Below are positions 34,463-46,105 of a DNA stretch of 64,000 nucleotides, piece after piece. The position numbers and the translations under genes are program-made. Numbering within the stretch: position 1 is the first letter of the stretch; every line of letters begins with the position of its first letter. A model generated the notes under the pieces. The model saw only the letters and a program-made list of their open reading frames with translations, ran no database searches and was not told the DNA's origin. The stretch is taken from positions 19,894,703 to 19,958,702 of the forward strand of contig CM044963.1 in NCBI GenBank assembly GCA_024516035.1, in the 5' to 3' direction. The stretch is from Bactericera cockerelli (taxonomy: Eukaryota; Arthropoda; Insecta; Hemiptera; Triozidae).

Positions 34463-34492
34463 TACTTTCCTTGCTATAGGATACGGAAAGTA
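34463..34492. repeat. Solo R2 terminal hairpin
   Basis: tactttccttgctataggat acggaaagta is the hairpin that ends R2 at 9422-9450 and 48134-48162. The rest of R2 is absent here. Confidence 0.75.
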
Positions 34493-34729
34493 AAAAAGCA
34501 ATGAAAATATGAATGAAAATGAACACTTAAGAAACATTGCGCTAAAAATGAGAAAATACTTAAAACAAAAACATGAATGCTACTAATAGTAGTAATCCAT
34601 TCAAGACTTGGAATAGTCTCAGAAAAACATTGCAGACACAAAGCTAAAATTCTTTGACTAGCTTGTTGACGCAAAGGCTTTCAGAGATATTAAAAATATC
34701 GGAAGAGGCTCTATTTGTTTAGAATTTAG

Positions 34730-35290
34730 AGTGGGGAGGGAGAAAAGGAAGGGAGAAAATCCGGGAGGGCAGGGGAAAAAAAGAAAGGAGGGAGACAGAC
34801 AGGAGGGGAGGGAGATAGATAGGAAGGGAGGGAGATAGATAGGAGGGGAGGGAGATGAGATAGGAAGGGAGGGAGATAGATAGGAAGGGAGGGAAGATAG
34901 ATAGGAGGGAGGGAGATAGATAGGAAGGGAGGGAGATAGATAGGAAGGGAGGGAGATAGATAGGAGGAGAGGGAGATAGATAGGAAAGAGGAAGATAGAT
35001 AGGAGGGAAGGGAGACTAAGGAGTGGGAAACGGATAGGAGAGGAGACTCCTTTCATCACTGATTCAATTTTGGATTTTGAAGGGGAGGAGATAGAGTGAT
35101 GGAGAGGACAAGAAAGGAAGTGAAAAAGGAAGAGGAAGGAAAAGTGTAAAGAGGGAGAGGCAATGAGAGGACAGGAACAGAAGGAAAAGATGAGAAAGAG
35201 GGAGAGCGAGAGACAGAGAGAGATGAGGGAGAAAGAGAAAGAGAGAGAGATGAGGAGAGAGAGAGAGAGAGAAAGAGATAGAAAATGAAG
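34730..35290. repeat. 20-bp minisatellite (gggagggagatagataggaa) and GA tract
   Basis: About ten units of gagatagataggaagggagg with small indels at 34796-35030, then GA-rich sequence to 35290. A 217-codon Ser/Leu/Pro frame on minus is an artefact. Confidence 0.9.
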
Positions 35291-35299
35291 AAATACAGT

Positions 35300-36334
35300 G
35301 CATTTGTGCAAATAAATGTTTATGTGTGCTTTGAATCTATCTGCAAATGTTTACCGACATAGATTGATAGTTAGATGACTGTACTTACTAAAGAGAACTA
35401 ATGGTAGATTGATTGTATGATATGGAACTGGTATTTAAGGAGATTGGAATATACTTATAATTGTGCATCAATTTATGTCTTCACCACGCTCGAGGTTGAT
35501 GTACATTGTACTTCGCTGAACTGGCTAAAAAGAGGAAGGAAGAGGAGAACTCGACATTGGGAGAAAATGTAAAGGTATATATAATGTAGAAGGGAAAGAG
35601 GAGAGAGGGAAAGATAATAAAATAGATATGGAGATAGATTATAGTTAGGGGAATATTGAAGATAGGGGAGGAGAGAGATACAGAATAAAATAGATATGGA
35701 GATAGATTATAGTTAGGGGAGAGAAAAAAGAGATAGAGTATATAAGTGCAAACAAGAAAACACACATACAGAGAAAGGGAGAGAATATTCTTTGGAGTTT
35801 GCTTTACGTCAAAATAAACGGTGATAAACATTTTACGTTTCAAATTTTATGTCTAGGAATATTTTTATGTTCATTTTGATATCCCCCCTCTCTCTCTCTA
35901 CCCTCCTATTATCATAACTATCTCTCCCTCAAGTTAAACAAAATCCCCCTCCTAAAAGATGGCTGGCTATAAATTCCCTCCCAATATAATCTTTATGACA
36001 TGATTTGACATTCTATGTTGTCGTTTAATATTGTATATGCAATCATCGAGACCTTGCAGACTCATAATAAATAATTTTTTCTGTTTTATTTCCAGACAAA
36101 ACAGAGAGTGTAGTATGTAGTTAGTAGTAGTATAATTTATTTGTATAATGTGATTACATTTTTACAATGACAAAACGAGAGTGTTTTTTTTGAATCAAAT
36201 AATTCTTCATGAATGCCAGCTTCCACTTGGTCACAAGATGAGTTCTATATTTTATGATTATTATGGTTAGATCGACTCTTAAACAAACCGATTGATTTTT
36301 ATTTTTTTAAAGCATTATATTATTATTATTAAAC
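35300..36334. other. No gene; small duplication and A/G-rich tract
   Basis: aaaatagatatggagatagattatagttagggga occurs twice (about 35618-35652 and 35687-35721). The string is split here only by text; its two copies are nearly identical. Rest: AT-rich, nothing recognised. Confidence 0.5.
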
Positions 36335-36465
36335 AAGTTCAATCAAGTTTTTTTACAAATAATGACATAGAATATATACATACATAGATAATAAAATTAA
36401 GAAAACAAAACTTGATCAAGGGCGGTGCTAATGCCAACGGCATTCTCTTCCGCACCACCCTTGAT
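36335..36465 (-). mobile_element. LINE-like 3' tail fragment
   Basis: The minus strand runs gaatgccgttggcattagca, ccgcccttgatcaagttttg, T/A-rich sequence, and ends aacttgtttaataataataa. The TAA-type end and the taggcatta-like box are shared with 13707 and 45380, and loosely with the tail of the LINE at 57880. Probably a 5'-truncated LINE copy; no coding part. Confidence 0.5.
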
Positions 36466-36585
36466 AAAAAAAAAAAGATAAAAGAGAGAGAAAAAAAAAG
36501 AAGACAATTTAAGTTACAAAAAAAAAAATAGAAGAAGAAAAACAAAATAAACTATATACATAAAAGAAGAAAAATAAAATAAAAT

Positions 36586-36884
36586 ATGGGTTACAGTTTT
36601 ACAGCCTTTTTTCGTAACCTTGAAACAGGAGCTACTGTAGACGCTTGTAGTCTATGCTGTAGCCTACCCAATACCCAACTCGTAGTATGCCTCTCGTCTG
36701 ATGGGCGAGAAGTGACACAATACTTCCCATTTAGGTGCTGGGTCAACACGAGCGCACCAGAAGGTATCCCTTACAAGCAACTGTAACCAAATTTAGATTA
36801 CAATTTATTGTCGGCGCGGGGGTTCGAACCCGGGACTTTCCGCATGGCAAGCGAGTGCCTAACCACTGAGCTATTCGTGCGCTC
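36586..36884 (-). mobile_element. SINE-F copy with tRNA-Gly-like head
   Basis: The minus-strand head starts gagcgcacgaatagctcagt ggttaggc (good A box), with anticodon-loop equivalent ttgccat (GCC, Gly) and B box gggttcgaaccc. The body, about 36600-36765 (ctgatgggcgagaagtgac, ttcccatttaggtgctgggt on plus), recurs at 53325. The acceptor ends do not pair, so it is not a functional tRNA gene. Two overlapping short plus-strand frames are not genes. Confidence 0.7.
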
Positions 36885-36904
36885 ATCTTTTATTTTATCT
36901 TTCA

Positions 36905-36950
36905 GTAGAAAAATTTCTAATATTAGAAATCGGAAGTATTTTTTAATTTA
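36905..36950. repeat. Palindromic motif P, half copy
   Basis: aaatttctaatattagaaat cggaagtatt, right after the head of the SINE-F. The matching ttccga arm is missing on the left. Confidence 0.6.
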
Positions 36951-37024
36951 TTCGAAACATAATTATTTTTTGCAAAACAATCATGATATTGTTTGCAGAA
37001 CAATCATAATTATGTTTGCCCCGC

Positions 37025-37510
37025 AAGATATTATCGTGTCTTTGTATGCCATTACCTACTAGACAACCCTTTTACCATTTAATCAGTATACTTCAAGAGC
37101 CGCCATGACACAAATCAAAACCCACTCCCCATGATAATATTAACATTTACCCCCGCCGCCCTAGCTCATGGTATCGTGTCTTTGTATGCCATTACCTACT
37201 AGAATCAAGACAACCTTTTACTTTTTAATCAGTATACTTCAAGAGCCGCCATGAGACAAATCAAAAACCACTCCCATGATAATATTAACATTTACCCCCG
37301 CCGCCCTAGCTCATGGTATCGTGTCTTTGTATGCCATTACCTACTAGAATCAAGACAACCCTTTTACTTTTTAATCAGTATACTTCAAGAGCCGCCATGA
37401 CACAAATCAAAACCCACTCCCCATGATAATATTAACATTTACCCCTGCCGCCCTAGCTGATGCTATCGTGTCTTTGTATGCCATTACCTACTAGACAACC
37501 CTTTTACCTT
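37025..37510. repeat. 140-146-bp satellite, about 3.3 copies
   Basis: atcgtgtctttgtatgccat starts units at 37033, 37173, 37318 and 37464. Units contain agccgccatga and cccgccgccctagctcatg. Copies are nearly identical, with small indels. Confidence 0.95.
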
Positions 37511-37755
37511 TGAACGGCTTTTAGCTTTTTCAATTACCGAACTGTGAGAAATAGATAGAGGCTTTCTACTGACAGAGTCTTTTGTATTGCTACAATGTAG
37601 TGTATAAATACTAGAAATAACATTAATCAGACTATTTTTGTAGCCTTACACTCTGCCGGGCTGTCTCTTTATTTGTATAGGCGTTCTTCACACGTTGCCG
37701 AGGTGTTTGATTATAATTTGTAAACAAATTCACAAATATATTTTAACATGACATA

Positions 37756-37852
37756 CAATAACGAAAAAATATCTTGTTATTTTTTTTACAATAACGAAAA
37801 AATATCTTGTTATTTTTTTACAATAACGAAAAAATCTCTTGTTATTTTTTTA
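37756..37852. repeat. 32-33-bp tandem hairpin repeat, three copies
   Basis: caataacgaaaaaatatctt gttattttttt is repeated from 37756, 37789 and 37821. Within each unit aataac and gttatt can pair. Confidence 0.9.
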
Positions 37853-37919
37853 TTTATTGTTGTCTGATAGTACCGGGCATTACATTTTTAATCTAAATCA
37901 AATTAAATAGAAAAGGACC

Positions 37920-38325
37920 AACCCCAGTCTCTTTCTCTCTCACACTCTCTCATCTTACTCATCCATACCTCTCTCTCTCACTCACTCTACCTCCTTAATA
38001 CTCACACGTGGAGATCTCACACAGTGCGACTTCTTTCTTCCTTTCTCTCTCTCTCTCATCTTACTCATCCATACCCTCTCTCTCACTCACTCTACCTCCC
38101 TTAATACTCACACGTGGAGATCTCACATAGTGCAATCTTTCTTCTTCTCTCTCTCATCTTACTCATCCATACCTCTCTCTCTCTCACTCACTCTACCTCC
38201 CTTAATACTCACACGTGGAGATCTCACACAGTGCAACTTCTTTCTTCCTCTCTCTCTCTCTCTCTCTCTCATCTTACTCATCCATACGCCTCTCTCTCTC
38301 ACTCACTCTACCACACTTAATCCGA
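37920..38325. repeat. About 105-bp minisatellite with CT runs, four copies
   Basis: catcttactcatccatac starts at 37951, 38057, 38155 and 38270. Units also share ttaatactcacacgtggaga tctcaca. Length varies through the CT run (98-115 bp). Short Ser/Leu frames here are artefacts. Confidence 0.95.
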
Positions 38326-38725
38326 CAGCTCAGGTTTGACTAGATAAGTAGTCACTTAGAGGTCAGTGGGTAGATCCCTGATACACATGCAGAGGGTTTA
38401 ACTAGAGAAGCCGTTGCACTTTGCTGTAGGGACAGACATGGTAGAAAGCAGAACTCAAAGATATAGGTAAGTCCTTATTATTATACATATAATAATAATA
38501 CCCCGCCCTTTAGTATGGACATCTGTTTTTATATTGTATTCATGTAATTTCTTTCTTTTTTTCTTGTTTTTATTATTATCCATTTTATACTTTATTTGCT
38601 TTCATTATTTGTTTGTATTCTGTCCTTCAAGTAAAGTAGGTATTCAATAATAATAATAAATCCCTGCACGAGGTCAGGCCTCTGCAGTAGTCTGCAGCCA
38701 TTTTTAAATATAGTGTAGTACAGTA

Positions 38726-38960
38726 GTAGTCACCTTGGCCTAGCGGTAGCATGCTCGGCTTGCAGTCCAGGTGACCCGGGTTCAAATTCCGGAGGGGTCA
38801 AAAAATTTGCGGCACTGTACTTTGGATGTCAGGGCTACCCTCGCCTCGTGAGGAAGATTGAGGTAGTTGTACAGTGGGCAAAGACCAGTCTACAAAGTCT
38901 TTTTGATATTTGCCAGGTAAACTTTCTGGGCTTAATATAGCTTTACTTTAATATACTTAG
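38726..38960 (+). mobile_element. SINE-B, best copy
   Basis: tagtcaccttggcctagcgg tagcatgctcg (A box), ggcttgcagtccagg (anticodon TGC, Ala-like), B box gggttcaaattcc, then gcactgtactttggatgtc, cctcgcctcgtgaggaag and ttgtacagtgggcaaagacc. No other copy here keeps both boxes as clearly. Confidence 0.85.
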
Positions 38961-39789
38961 ATTTATTATTATTATAAAAATGCAAGGTCGTTATGCATTA
39001 CATGCAGGTAATTTAAACAGTGTTATGTAAATTGAAAAAAAAAAAAATTAACCACCCTAATTATAGTTTCAGTGACACTTTAATTTGAATCTCATAAAAA
39101 GCTAACATAAATTACCCCACCCCCCCCCCCCCTCTTTTAAAAACACAACACCTATAATTTCATTAGAAAATTGTTAAAATGAAGAAGAATTAATTTCCAT
39201 TTTCCAACAAAAAAAGGGAAAGAATTATAATTAACTCACTTTGAAAAAGAAAATAAAGAAGAAAACACACATTGAAAAAAATTAATCAACGCCAGGAAAG
39301 GATCTGCGACCCCCCATTGCAAGGCGCCCTCAACACGCCTAGTCGAGGCAGGGCTATCGTTATAATCTTATGTATCTGGTCTTATATAGATATCAGTATA
39401 ATGCTCTTATGTAGATATTAATCGTAATAATTAAACAATATACATAGGTGGAAAAGCGACCCTAGTAGCTTTGAAAAGAGGTGAAAAAAGTGCAAGATAA
39501 GTCTGTTGATAGATAGCTAGGCATTTTGAAAGTTATGTTAGGACGGATTCACATGTTTCAGCTAACCCACAGGTAAAAGATTTCAGGTAAAAAGTATTTA
39601 GGTAAACCTCAACGCACTGTTTTAAATTTTTAATCCACAAGACCTGAAGATGTATGAGTTACTTTTATCTACTACCTGGTATTATTTATGTATTTTTTTT
39701 TAAAAATTTATAAATTTACATATATCATGTGCCTATAGCATACATATCAAGAATGTATATTTAAATGCTAAAATATAGTATAATAATGT
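38961..39789. other. No gene seen
   Basis: AT-rich with a C run at 39117-39132. Nothing recognised. Confidence 0.4.
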
Positions 39790-40005
39790 GCACTGGTACA
39801 CTATAAAAAAGTGGTGAACGCGCTAGTCTGGTAATCCAAGTAGCGTAGGGATCCGATGGTTCGAATCCCACCCACTGCATGAATTTTTCCTCATTAATTT
39901 GAGTTTATGACCACAATAATAAGACTCTGAGGGTTAGGTGGTAGATAATGATTTGAGCATTAACCTGGCCTGGTGGTTAACTTCCACTAAAGGGTATTAT
40001 TATTT
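39790..40005 (+). mobile_element. SINE-C copy, near complete
   Basis: gtgcactggtacactataaa (A box altered by an insertion), gtctggtaatccaagtagcg, ggttcgaatcccaccca (B box), tgaatttttcctcattaatt tgagttta, actctgagggttaggtggta, ending ttccactaaagggtattatt attt. Confidence 0.85.
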
Positions 40006-40090
40006 TTAAATGTGGGGGGGGCTTGAGATTTTCTTGTAAGGTCTAGTTCACATTAGTGCACGCATACTTTTACTGACAAATCACCACTCC

Positions 40091-40204
40091 TTAACACTCT
40101 CGCTGCCGTGTGTATCGCTAGCGATACACACCTAAGTGTCCCGCCTGCGCCGTGTGTACTATACAGATTTTTTTTTGAAAAAAGGGCTCGGGCGAGAGTG
40201 TTAA
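40091..40204. mobile_element. 114-bp MITE flanked by TTAA, with an internal 24-bp palindrome
   Basis: ttaacactctcgc (40091-40103) and gcgagagtgttaa (40192-40204) are perfect inverted ends. If TTAA is the target duplication, the TIR is cactctcgc. TTAA targets are the hallmark of piggyBac-type elements. Inside, 40108-40131 is a perfect palindrome (gtgtgtatcgct and its reverse complement). The element is much more GC-rich than its surroundings. Confidence 0.75.
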
Positions 40205-40965
40205 AAGCCAACTTGGCAAACAGAGATATACTAGATTTTTATTTGACTTATTTATCATTTAACTTTTAATAAATTTAACGTCATTAATTTTTTTTTTTCA
40301 CGAGAATTCTTTAATAATTTATTCCAAGTTACTTTTCTCAAAGTATATCTAGTACGAGTATTAGCAAGATGCTAAAATTCGAGAAATATTTTCTTAAACA
40401 TTAAAAAGATCTTCCTTACAAGCTCCAGATTTATCTTGAAATTTGAAAATTCTTTCTACCTGTTTCATCAAAAAATTCAAAATATAAATTGTAAAATATA
40501 TTATTATCATTTTTTCGCAAAGTTTAATTTAATACAAGGAAACATTCGTTGAGCTCCATTAAATCTTCGTTTATTACAAGAACAAGATACCTCTCATCTT
40601 TATACATTTTTAATCTAATTATCAATTTTTAAATTTCAGAAAAGTTTACCTCCACGAATATATTTTTTACCTTCTCTTTCAAGTAGAAGTATTTCCGTAG
40701 GTTTTCAGTCTTTTTTTACCTTTCTGCCTTTCATAAAAAAATATCCGGTTCATTTTACCAGGGTTGTTTTGATTTTTTGCTCAAAAGGAAAAAAAAATAT
40801 TCACTTCTTGATAATACCAAAACAGGGTGGTCCCAAAACATATGTACAATAAAAGTAAAACTTTATGCAGACTAGTCATCTGAGATTACATTGTCTCGCT
40901 CATTTGGACCGATGAATCCTACTATTCCAACAGTGAGCCCAAGATGAATTATTGTGGGGTCAAAA
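40205..40965. other. No gene seen
   Basis: AT-rich, many A/T runs, nothing recognised. Confidence 0.4.
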
Positions 40966-41072
40966 TCCAAAACGGGAGTATAACTTGTCATGTCCCGGCT
41001 GGGTTTCGAACTCGCAACATCTGGATTAATAGACGGACAGCTTGACCACTCAGCTACAGGACCAACTGAACA
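40966..41072 (-). mobile_element. SINE-E copy
   Basis: The minus strand reads tggtcctgtagctgagtggt caagctg (A box), attaatccagatgttgc, B box gagttcgaaaccc, agccgggacatgacaagtta and ttttgaccccacaata. Same family as 30303. Confidence 0.75.
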
Positions 41073-41339
41073 AGAGGATGAAACTTTTTAATTGGAAAAT
41101 AAAAACATCGCAAGAATCGACATGATTGTGGACAAGGTAGCTTTAGGCTGAAAACTCTGGAGAGATTGGGAAGTACTAAAGAAAAATTGAGAGAACACAA
41201 GCAATGAAATGAGTCGAGGAAGTAGATAGAGCAAAGTGGATAAAGAAGTAAGAGCAACATTGAAGAAGAGACAATAAACAAACCAAGACAAAGAAAATAA
41301 TCACAATCATAAATTTACACAAAGAATTCAAAGAAATAG

Positions 41340-41840
41340 AAGCGATAGTGTGTGAAGGAGTAGAGAGACACAGAGACAGATAGAGAGTGAGAGAAAGAGC
41401 TAGAGAGAGTGTGAAAGATAAACGCAATAACAGTAAAGACAAAAGAGGATTAGATGAAAAAAGTACCTAGAAGACAAATAGAAAAAATAATTAGAGAGAA
41501 AGAGAAAGGGATGTGTATGGGGAGAAACGGTGAACGAAAACCGAGGGAGAGTTAAGGAAAGGAGACTGTAGAAGGAAAGAAAGGTAAGTAATGAGGAAGC
41601 ACAAAAAAGAAGAAATTAGAAGAAGGGGGAAGAGAAAGAGAAAGTGTGTAAAGGAAAAAATAAATAAGCTAGATAAAAAGAAAAGAGGGAGGTAGGAAAA
41701 TAGAGAGGGATCTAGAAAGATATACGAAAGCAAGGGAAAGAGATAAAGAAAGAAAGAAGCTAGATATAATAGTATAGGAGGAAAGGAAAGACATATAAAA
41801 ATAGAAATGAAAGTAGAAAGAGAGGGAAAAAGAAAAGTAC
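41340..41840. repeat. Purine-rich tract
   Basis: GA-rich with irregular units. Leu/Ser/Phe frames on minus (up to 117 codons) are artefacts. Confidence 0.8.
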
Positions 41841-41844
41841 CCAT

Positions 41845-43860
41845 TACATTATTACAGTAGCAGCTCCATTGAAGCGAAGATACGGGGATTACAGAAGTAT
41901 AAAAATAGGAGCCCCATTATCATGACTGTGATAGTCGCTGCATCAGCATTATTTTCTTCCACTATTCTTTCTGTCTCCTCTTCTCTCTACTTCAATGTAA
42001 ATCTCTTTTTCTTTTCTTCCTTTTTCGTCCACCTACATTTTGTATCTTAATCCTGATCGTCATATTCTTCATATTCAAGTATTATCCATTTACTTTTTAC
42101 ATCATTATGTTTTTCAGAAAAATATTATTCTTTCCACTTATTTTTCTTGATCTGTTTCAATTGACCTTTGCATTCTTTCTGTTTCGTCGTTAACTTGTCA
42201 TATGCTTATTTTATTTATATTACTTCCAAGAAATTTCAATATTAGAAATCAGAAGTATTGTGTTTGTTTTTTTTAAATATTTTTTTGCTCCGATTTTTTT
42301 TTTTATTATTTTGATGCATTGTTATTTTCTTTTCATATCCTTCTTTACAAGTTAAGTTAATTATTTAAAGAGCTTTTTTTAAAGCTTTTTCTGGCATTAA
42401 TCTTATCTCAGTTTTAATATAGTTTTCCCCCGTGCTTTCTTCCTTCCTCATTTCAACAATAAATTAACATTTAGCCTAAAGTCGCGCGTCGTGTAGTTAT
42501 TATATTATTGGATTTCATGCTATAACATCAATAAAATTATATTGAACATCATAATATTCTATTCAACCATTTTCATGTTCGCATCATGTAATTATCTGTC
42601 CACCTTCAAGAGTCCCTTTATTTCCATGGTTTACAATTATTATCCAATCACCTTCTACATCCTCTTTTTCTCTTCTTCCTCCAGAATCTGATTGCTCCAT
42701 AATTTCCACCTTGTTCACAACATCCTCATTTATTCTCATTAATGTTTGATTAAAAATATTAATCTAGTGTCCTTTCTCCCACTTCTGAATTGTGTTAACT
42801 ATTTTTTATGGTAATGGTCTATATTGTCATTAATTTTATCTCTTTCATCGACATTTTGTTCATTAATGTCTCTCTTTTTTCCTGTTTTATTCTCCTTTTT
42901 TTTGTTACTTTAAATTTTATGTTCATTTTAATGTTATTTATAAATTTTGTGCTGGATGATTTAAAGTTGTAGCTATGTTACCTACACAAAATATAAGAAA
43001 ACTCAATCCTAAAAAACGAAACATTTGGACAAAGTTATCTTGTACAAAGCGAACAGACCACAAATACAAATGAGCAAACTTGTAACAATTTAATATTTTA
43101 ATTAAACCGTTTGTATTGTGTGGCCCTCAAGTGATTTGTATACGTCACTTGTAAAAATTATCCTCCACTCTAACAAATGGACAAAGATGTACCAATTATA
43201 CAAAACATACAAAGCTTAGGAAGAGAAGAAGGAAAAGGGGTTGCGAGGATGAGTGTAAAGAGGAGGTTTGAAGGAAGAGGATAGATGAAAAAGGAGGTTT
43301 GAAATGGGTAGACGAAGAGAGGACATGAGTAATTTGCGGCATTTCGAGCCCCATGAGGCATGTATTCGTTTAGAGATGAAAAATAGCTTTTTGCTGCAAC
43401 CAACTGAGGAAGGAGTTCAGAGAACGAAATAGAGGATAACAAAAAAGAAGGACCAAGTAAACTCCTCCGTGCTATATAATTTTCTCTGCCACATACAGAG
43501 GGAGAAGACGAATAAGAAAGTTCATTTGAAATCAATAAGAAAGAGAGAGAATATAGGTAAAACGGAAATTTTCAGATTTGAAAAAAATAACTATTTCACG
43601 ACTATGGTAGGTGGGAGAAGTATAAGATTTTTTTGTTCTCAATTTCTCATGATGCCAAAAAAACTATTGACCTGGTTTTGCACCCTTGAGACAGTGAAGT
43701 ATACTATACATTAACTAAACTAGTGTACTAAATTAACTAATTAAAATTAAAGTAACAAAACAAATTGATATCTACCATTCTTTAGAGGTTAAATCACATG
43801 CGTCGTATTTAAGGTTAGTATCTTTAGAGTCATGTCCATGAAGAATTTCTTTTATAAAAA
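41845..43860. other. AT-rich stretch, no gene seen
   Basis: T-rich low-complexity sequence at 41940-42920. Motif P lies at 42219-42262. 43195-43440 has a 121-codon minus frame without a recognised domain. Confidence 0.4.
42219..42262. repeat. Palindromic motif P copy
   Basis: attacttccaagaaatttca atattagaaatcagaagtat. The flank tgtgttt is shared, in reverse, with aacacaa next to the copy at 31649. Confidence 0.65.
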
Positions 43861-43866
43861 AGGGAC

Positions 43867-44075
43867 ATGTTTTTACGAAACAAAAACACAAACTTAGAAA
43901 ATGAAAGGACTGGAAAACTGAGGAGAGTTGTTCAAAAAACATCTCACTGTGGTTCTGCAAATCCAGGAGAGTATCAGGTGCTTCTAGACCTTCCACTAAT
44001 GAGACATCATTTATTAAAAGTTGAGTTTACTCTCCGAGACGGCTCTTCTATAGAGGTTTACCCGGGCTATGTCTG
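43867..44075. other. Possible exon, strand unresolved
   Basis: Unlike most of the window, this has ordinary codon-like complexity. On plus, an open frame continues through about 43910-44075 (the part SIEVYPGY is typical of its composition). On minus, a short segment has an acceptor-like ctcattag and a donor-like gtgaga around 43950-44005. No family is recognised, and only homology or RNA data could decide. The frame then runs into a CT-rich tract. Confidence 0.2.
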
Positions 44076-45379
44076 TGTCCTATTTTCTGTACTCTTTCCC
44101 TTCTTCCCCTCTCTCACCTCATGTCATTCTTCCATCTCCACTAAAATATTTTTACTCTTTTCGCTTCTTTCACCTACTCTTCTTTTAATCACTTCTTTGC
44201 AATCTTCACTCTACACTTTTATCAACTATCGTGCCTCACTTTTGTCTCCCTTGTCTACTTTTATCTCAAATAGGTCGTCCTTATAACTTTTGTTCGCTAT
44301 TATTTCAGTATTTTGAACCAAGTATCTCCGTTGATCACTTCTTTTAGTCCAAAATTTTAACCCCTTAATTTTTCCAACTAAACATCCGAATTCTCAGGAT
44401 TTTTTCAAACATCATCAATTTTTTAATCATTTTTTTTTTAATTTAATTTTTTTTTTTAATTTTATATCTTTTCTCTTGTGGAAACAAACCATTATTTTCC
44501 TATTGTATTTCTCATAAAGAAATACCTACCCCAAAGTGTGTATTGAAGCCATCCACGACTCGTTGATTTAAAGGTATGATCGTTGCCATCATAACTTGAT
44601 AAAATTTCAGGCCAAAAGTATTCAGGAAGTATCTATTTTTCAAGCTGAATTTTATTCTGTCATATTAACCACAATTCTTAAGTCTGACTTGATAAATGTG
44701 ACACCAACACGTGTGTACCATTCGCTTTTCATATTTTCCAACAATCCTTTACGTCCCTTTGGGTTCTGAAAGTCACTGTAGATCTTATTTACTCTCATAA
44801 TTTTTTACCTCCAAAAATATGTAATATTATTAAATAAATATTGCAAGTATTTATATTGAGGTAAAAATTTTTGTACCACTAGTCTCAATAATTTGAAACA
44901 TGTCATGAAATGACTGTAGAATATTGTCTCAAATCCAACTCACCAACGTTTTGTATTAGCTACAGGTTTTTTTTTTCATTTTCTCATGTAAAATATATTT
45001 GTAAAATACTCGTCCTGGAAAATGAAAATATTCTAAACATGTCCATCACATTCGAAACACCCATACATTTGTAGCGAAGCTTGTTTAGACTTAACCAGTT
45101 CCCTGGCTTTTACATACTGTACAAAAAATAAAATTTATGTATTGGAATATACACAATAACAAAAATAACAATGTATTGAGATGTTCATATAAAAAAGAAA
45201 AATTTCCACCTCAACGTTCTACAAAAATCCTGGATATCGGGAGAAGAAAAATGATCCCAATATTCCAGAAACGATGCGGTTTATTATGTTCGGTATCTCG
45301 CATCAGATATCCAAGAGCGACGGCTTACCCTGTCACTACCAGGAATTGGTTTTGTACAGTCCAGGATTTATTATTACTT
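44076..45379. other. No gene seen; CT-rich then AT-rich
   Basis: 44076-44280 is CT-rich low complexity, and 44400-44470 is T-rich. Nothing else recognised. Confidence 0.4.
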
Positions 45380-45545
45380 AACACATTATTTGATATAAGA
45401 AGACATATGTACAGTACAAATAACTATTATAACAATGAAAAAATGGAAACAACATATAAGTACAATAAAATGGAAAAAGAATAGAAAAATAAATATGTCC
45501 TAACCAAATGGCGAGGTTATTGCCTACGGCACGGATTTAAGGTAT
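45380..45545 (-). mobile_element. LINE-like 3' tail fragment
   Basis: The minus strand gives gtgccgtaggcaataacctc gcc, then T/A-rich sequence, and ends ttaagtaataataaatcc. The conserved box and TAA-type end match 13707 and 36335. Confidence 0.45.
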
Positions 45546-45995
45546 TTCTAGTAAATTATTGTGCAATACGTTGTCCAGAGTTGAAGTTTTTTTTTGTAAT
45601 ATAAAAAATATAGTTGAAGTTATATTTACCAATCCCACAACAGTATGGTTTAGTATTGATGAGGAGCCGCGGGTTTTAGTTAGGGTAGACAGCCATGGAT
45701 ACCGGGTGGTTCATGTCTGAGTCCCACACTTTTCGGCATGAGCTTTTTCTTCCTCAAAAAGAAAAAAAAAGAGACTCACTCACTAAAATGAACTCCATGG
45801 TTTCGTTATGAATAAGTTGATCGATGGTACAGATATGCATGCAAATATTATGACAAGGTTTACCACCATTCCACCCCCAACTTTTGATTCTACTGAGTTA
45901 CAAAGACATTGTTTTTGGAGGAGTGATAGTTCGCTGGTTTTCTGTGTCAGGCCTACATTATTAAACGGCGAGGAGAAGTTTAATTTTTTAAAAAA

Positions 45996-46105
45996 AGTTA
46001 GCATATTTGTGTTAATCACTTTCGTGATGTCACAACACGCTGAAACCGGGACTTGAAGCACCGACCTCCGGTTTACAAGTCTGCCACCTTATTGATATAG
46101 CAACT
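45996..46105 (-). mobile_element. SINE-A copy with internal deletion
   Basis: On plus: gttagcatatttgtgttaat, cactttcgtgatgtcacaac, then directly cgctgaaaccgggacttgaa gcaccgacctccggtttaca. The mid-body segment (ctcaaactcgcttta... in others) is missing. Confidence 0.8.

Noticed and set aside
34658..35311. 217-codon minus-strand frame resembling a membrane protein
   Set aside because: Apparent hydrophobicity comes from the 20-bp minisatellite and CT repeats; periodic in the DNA unit.
36811..36884. Genuine tRNA-Gly gene
   Set aside because: The acceptor ends do not pair and the sequence continues into a repeated body, so it is better called a SINE head.
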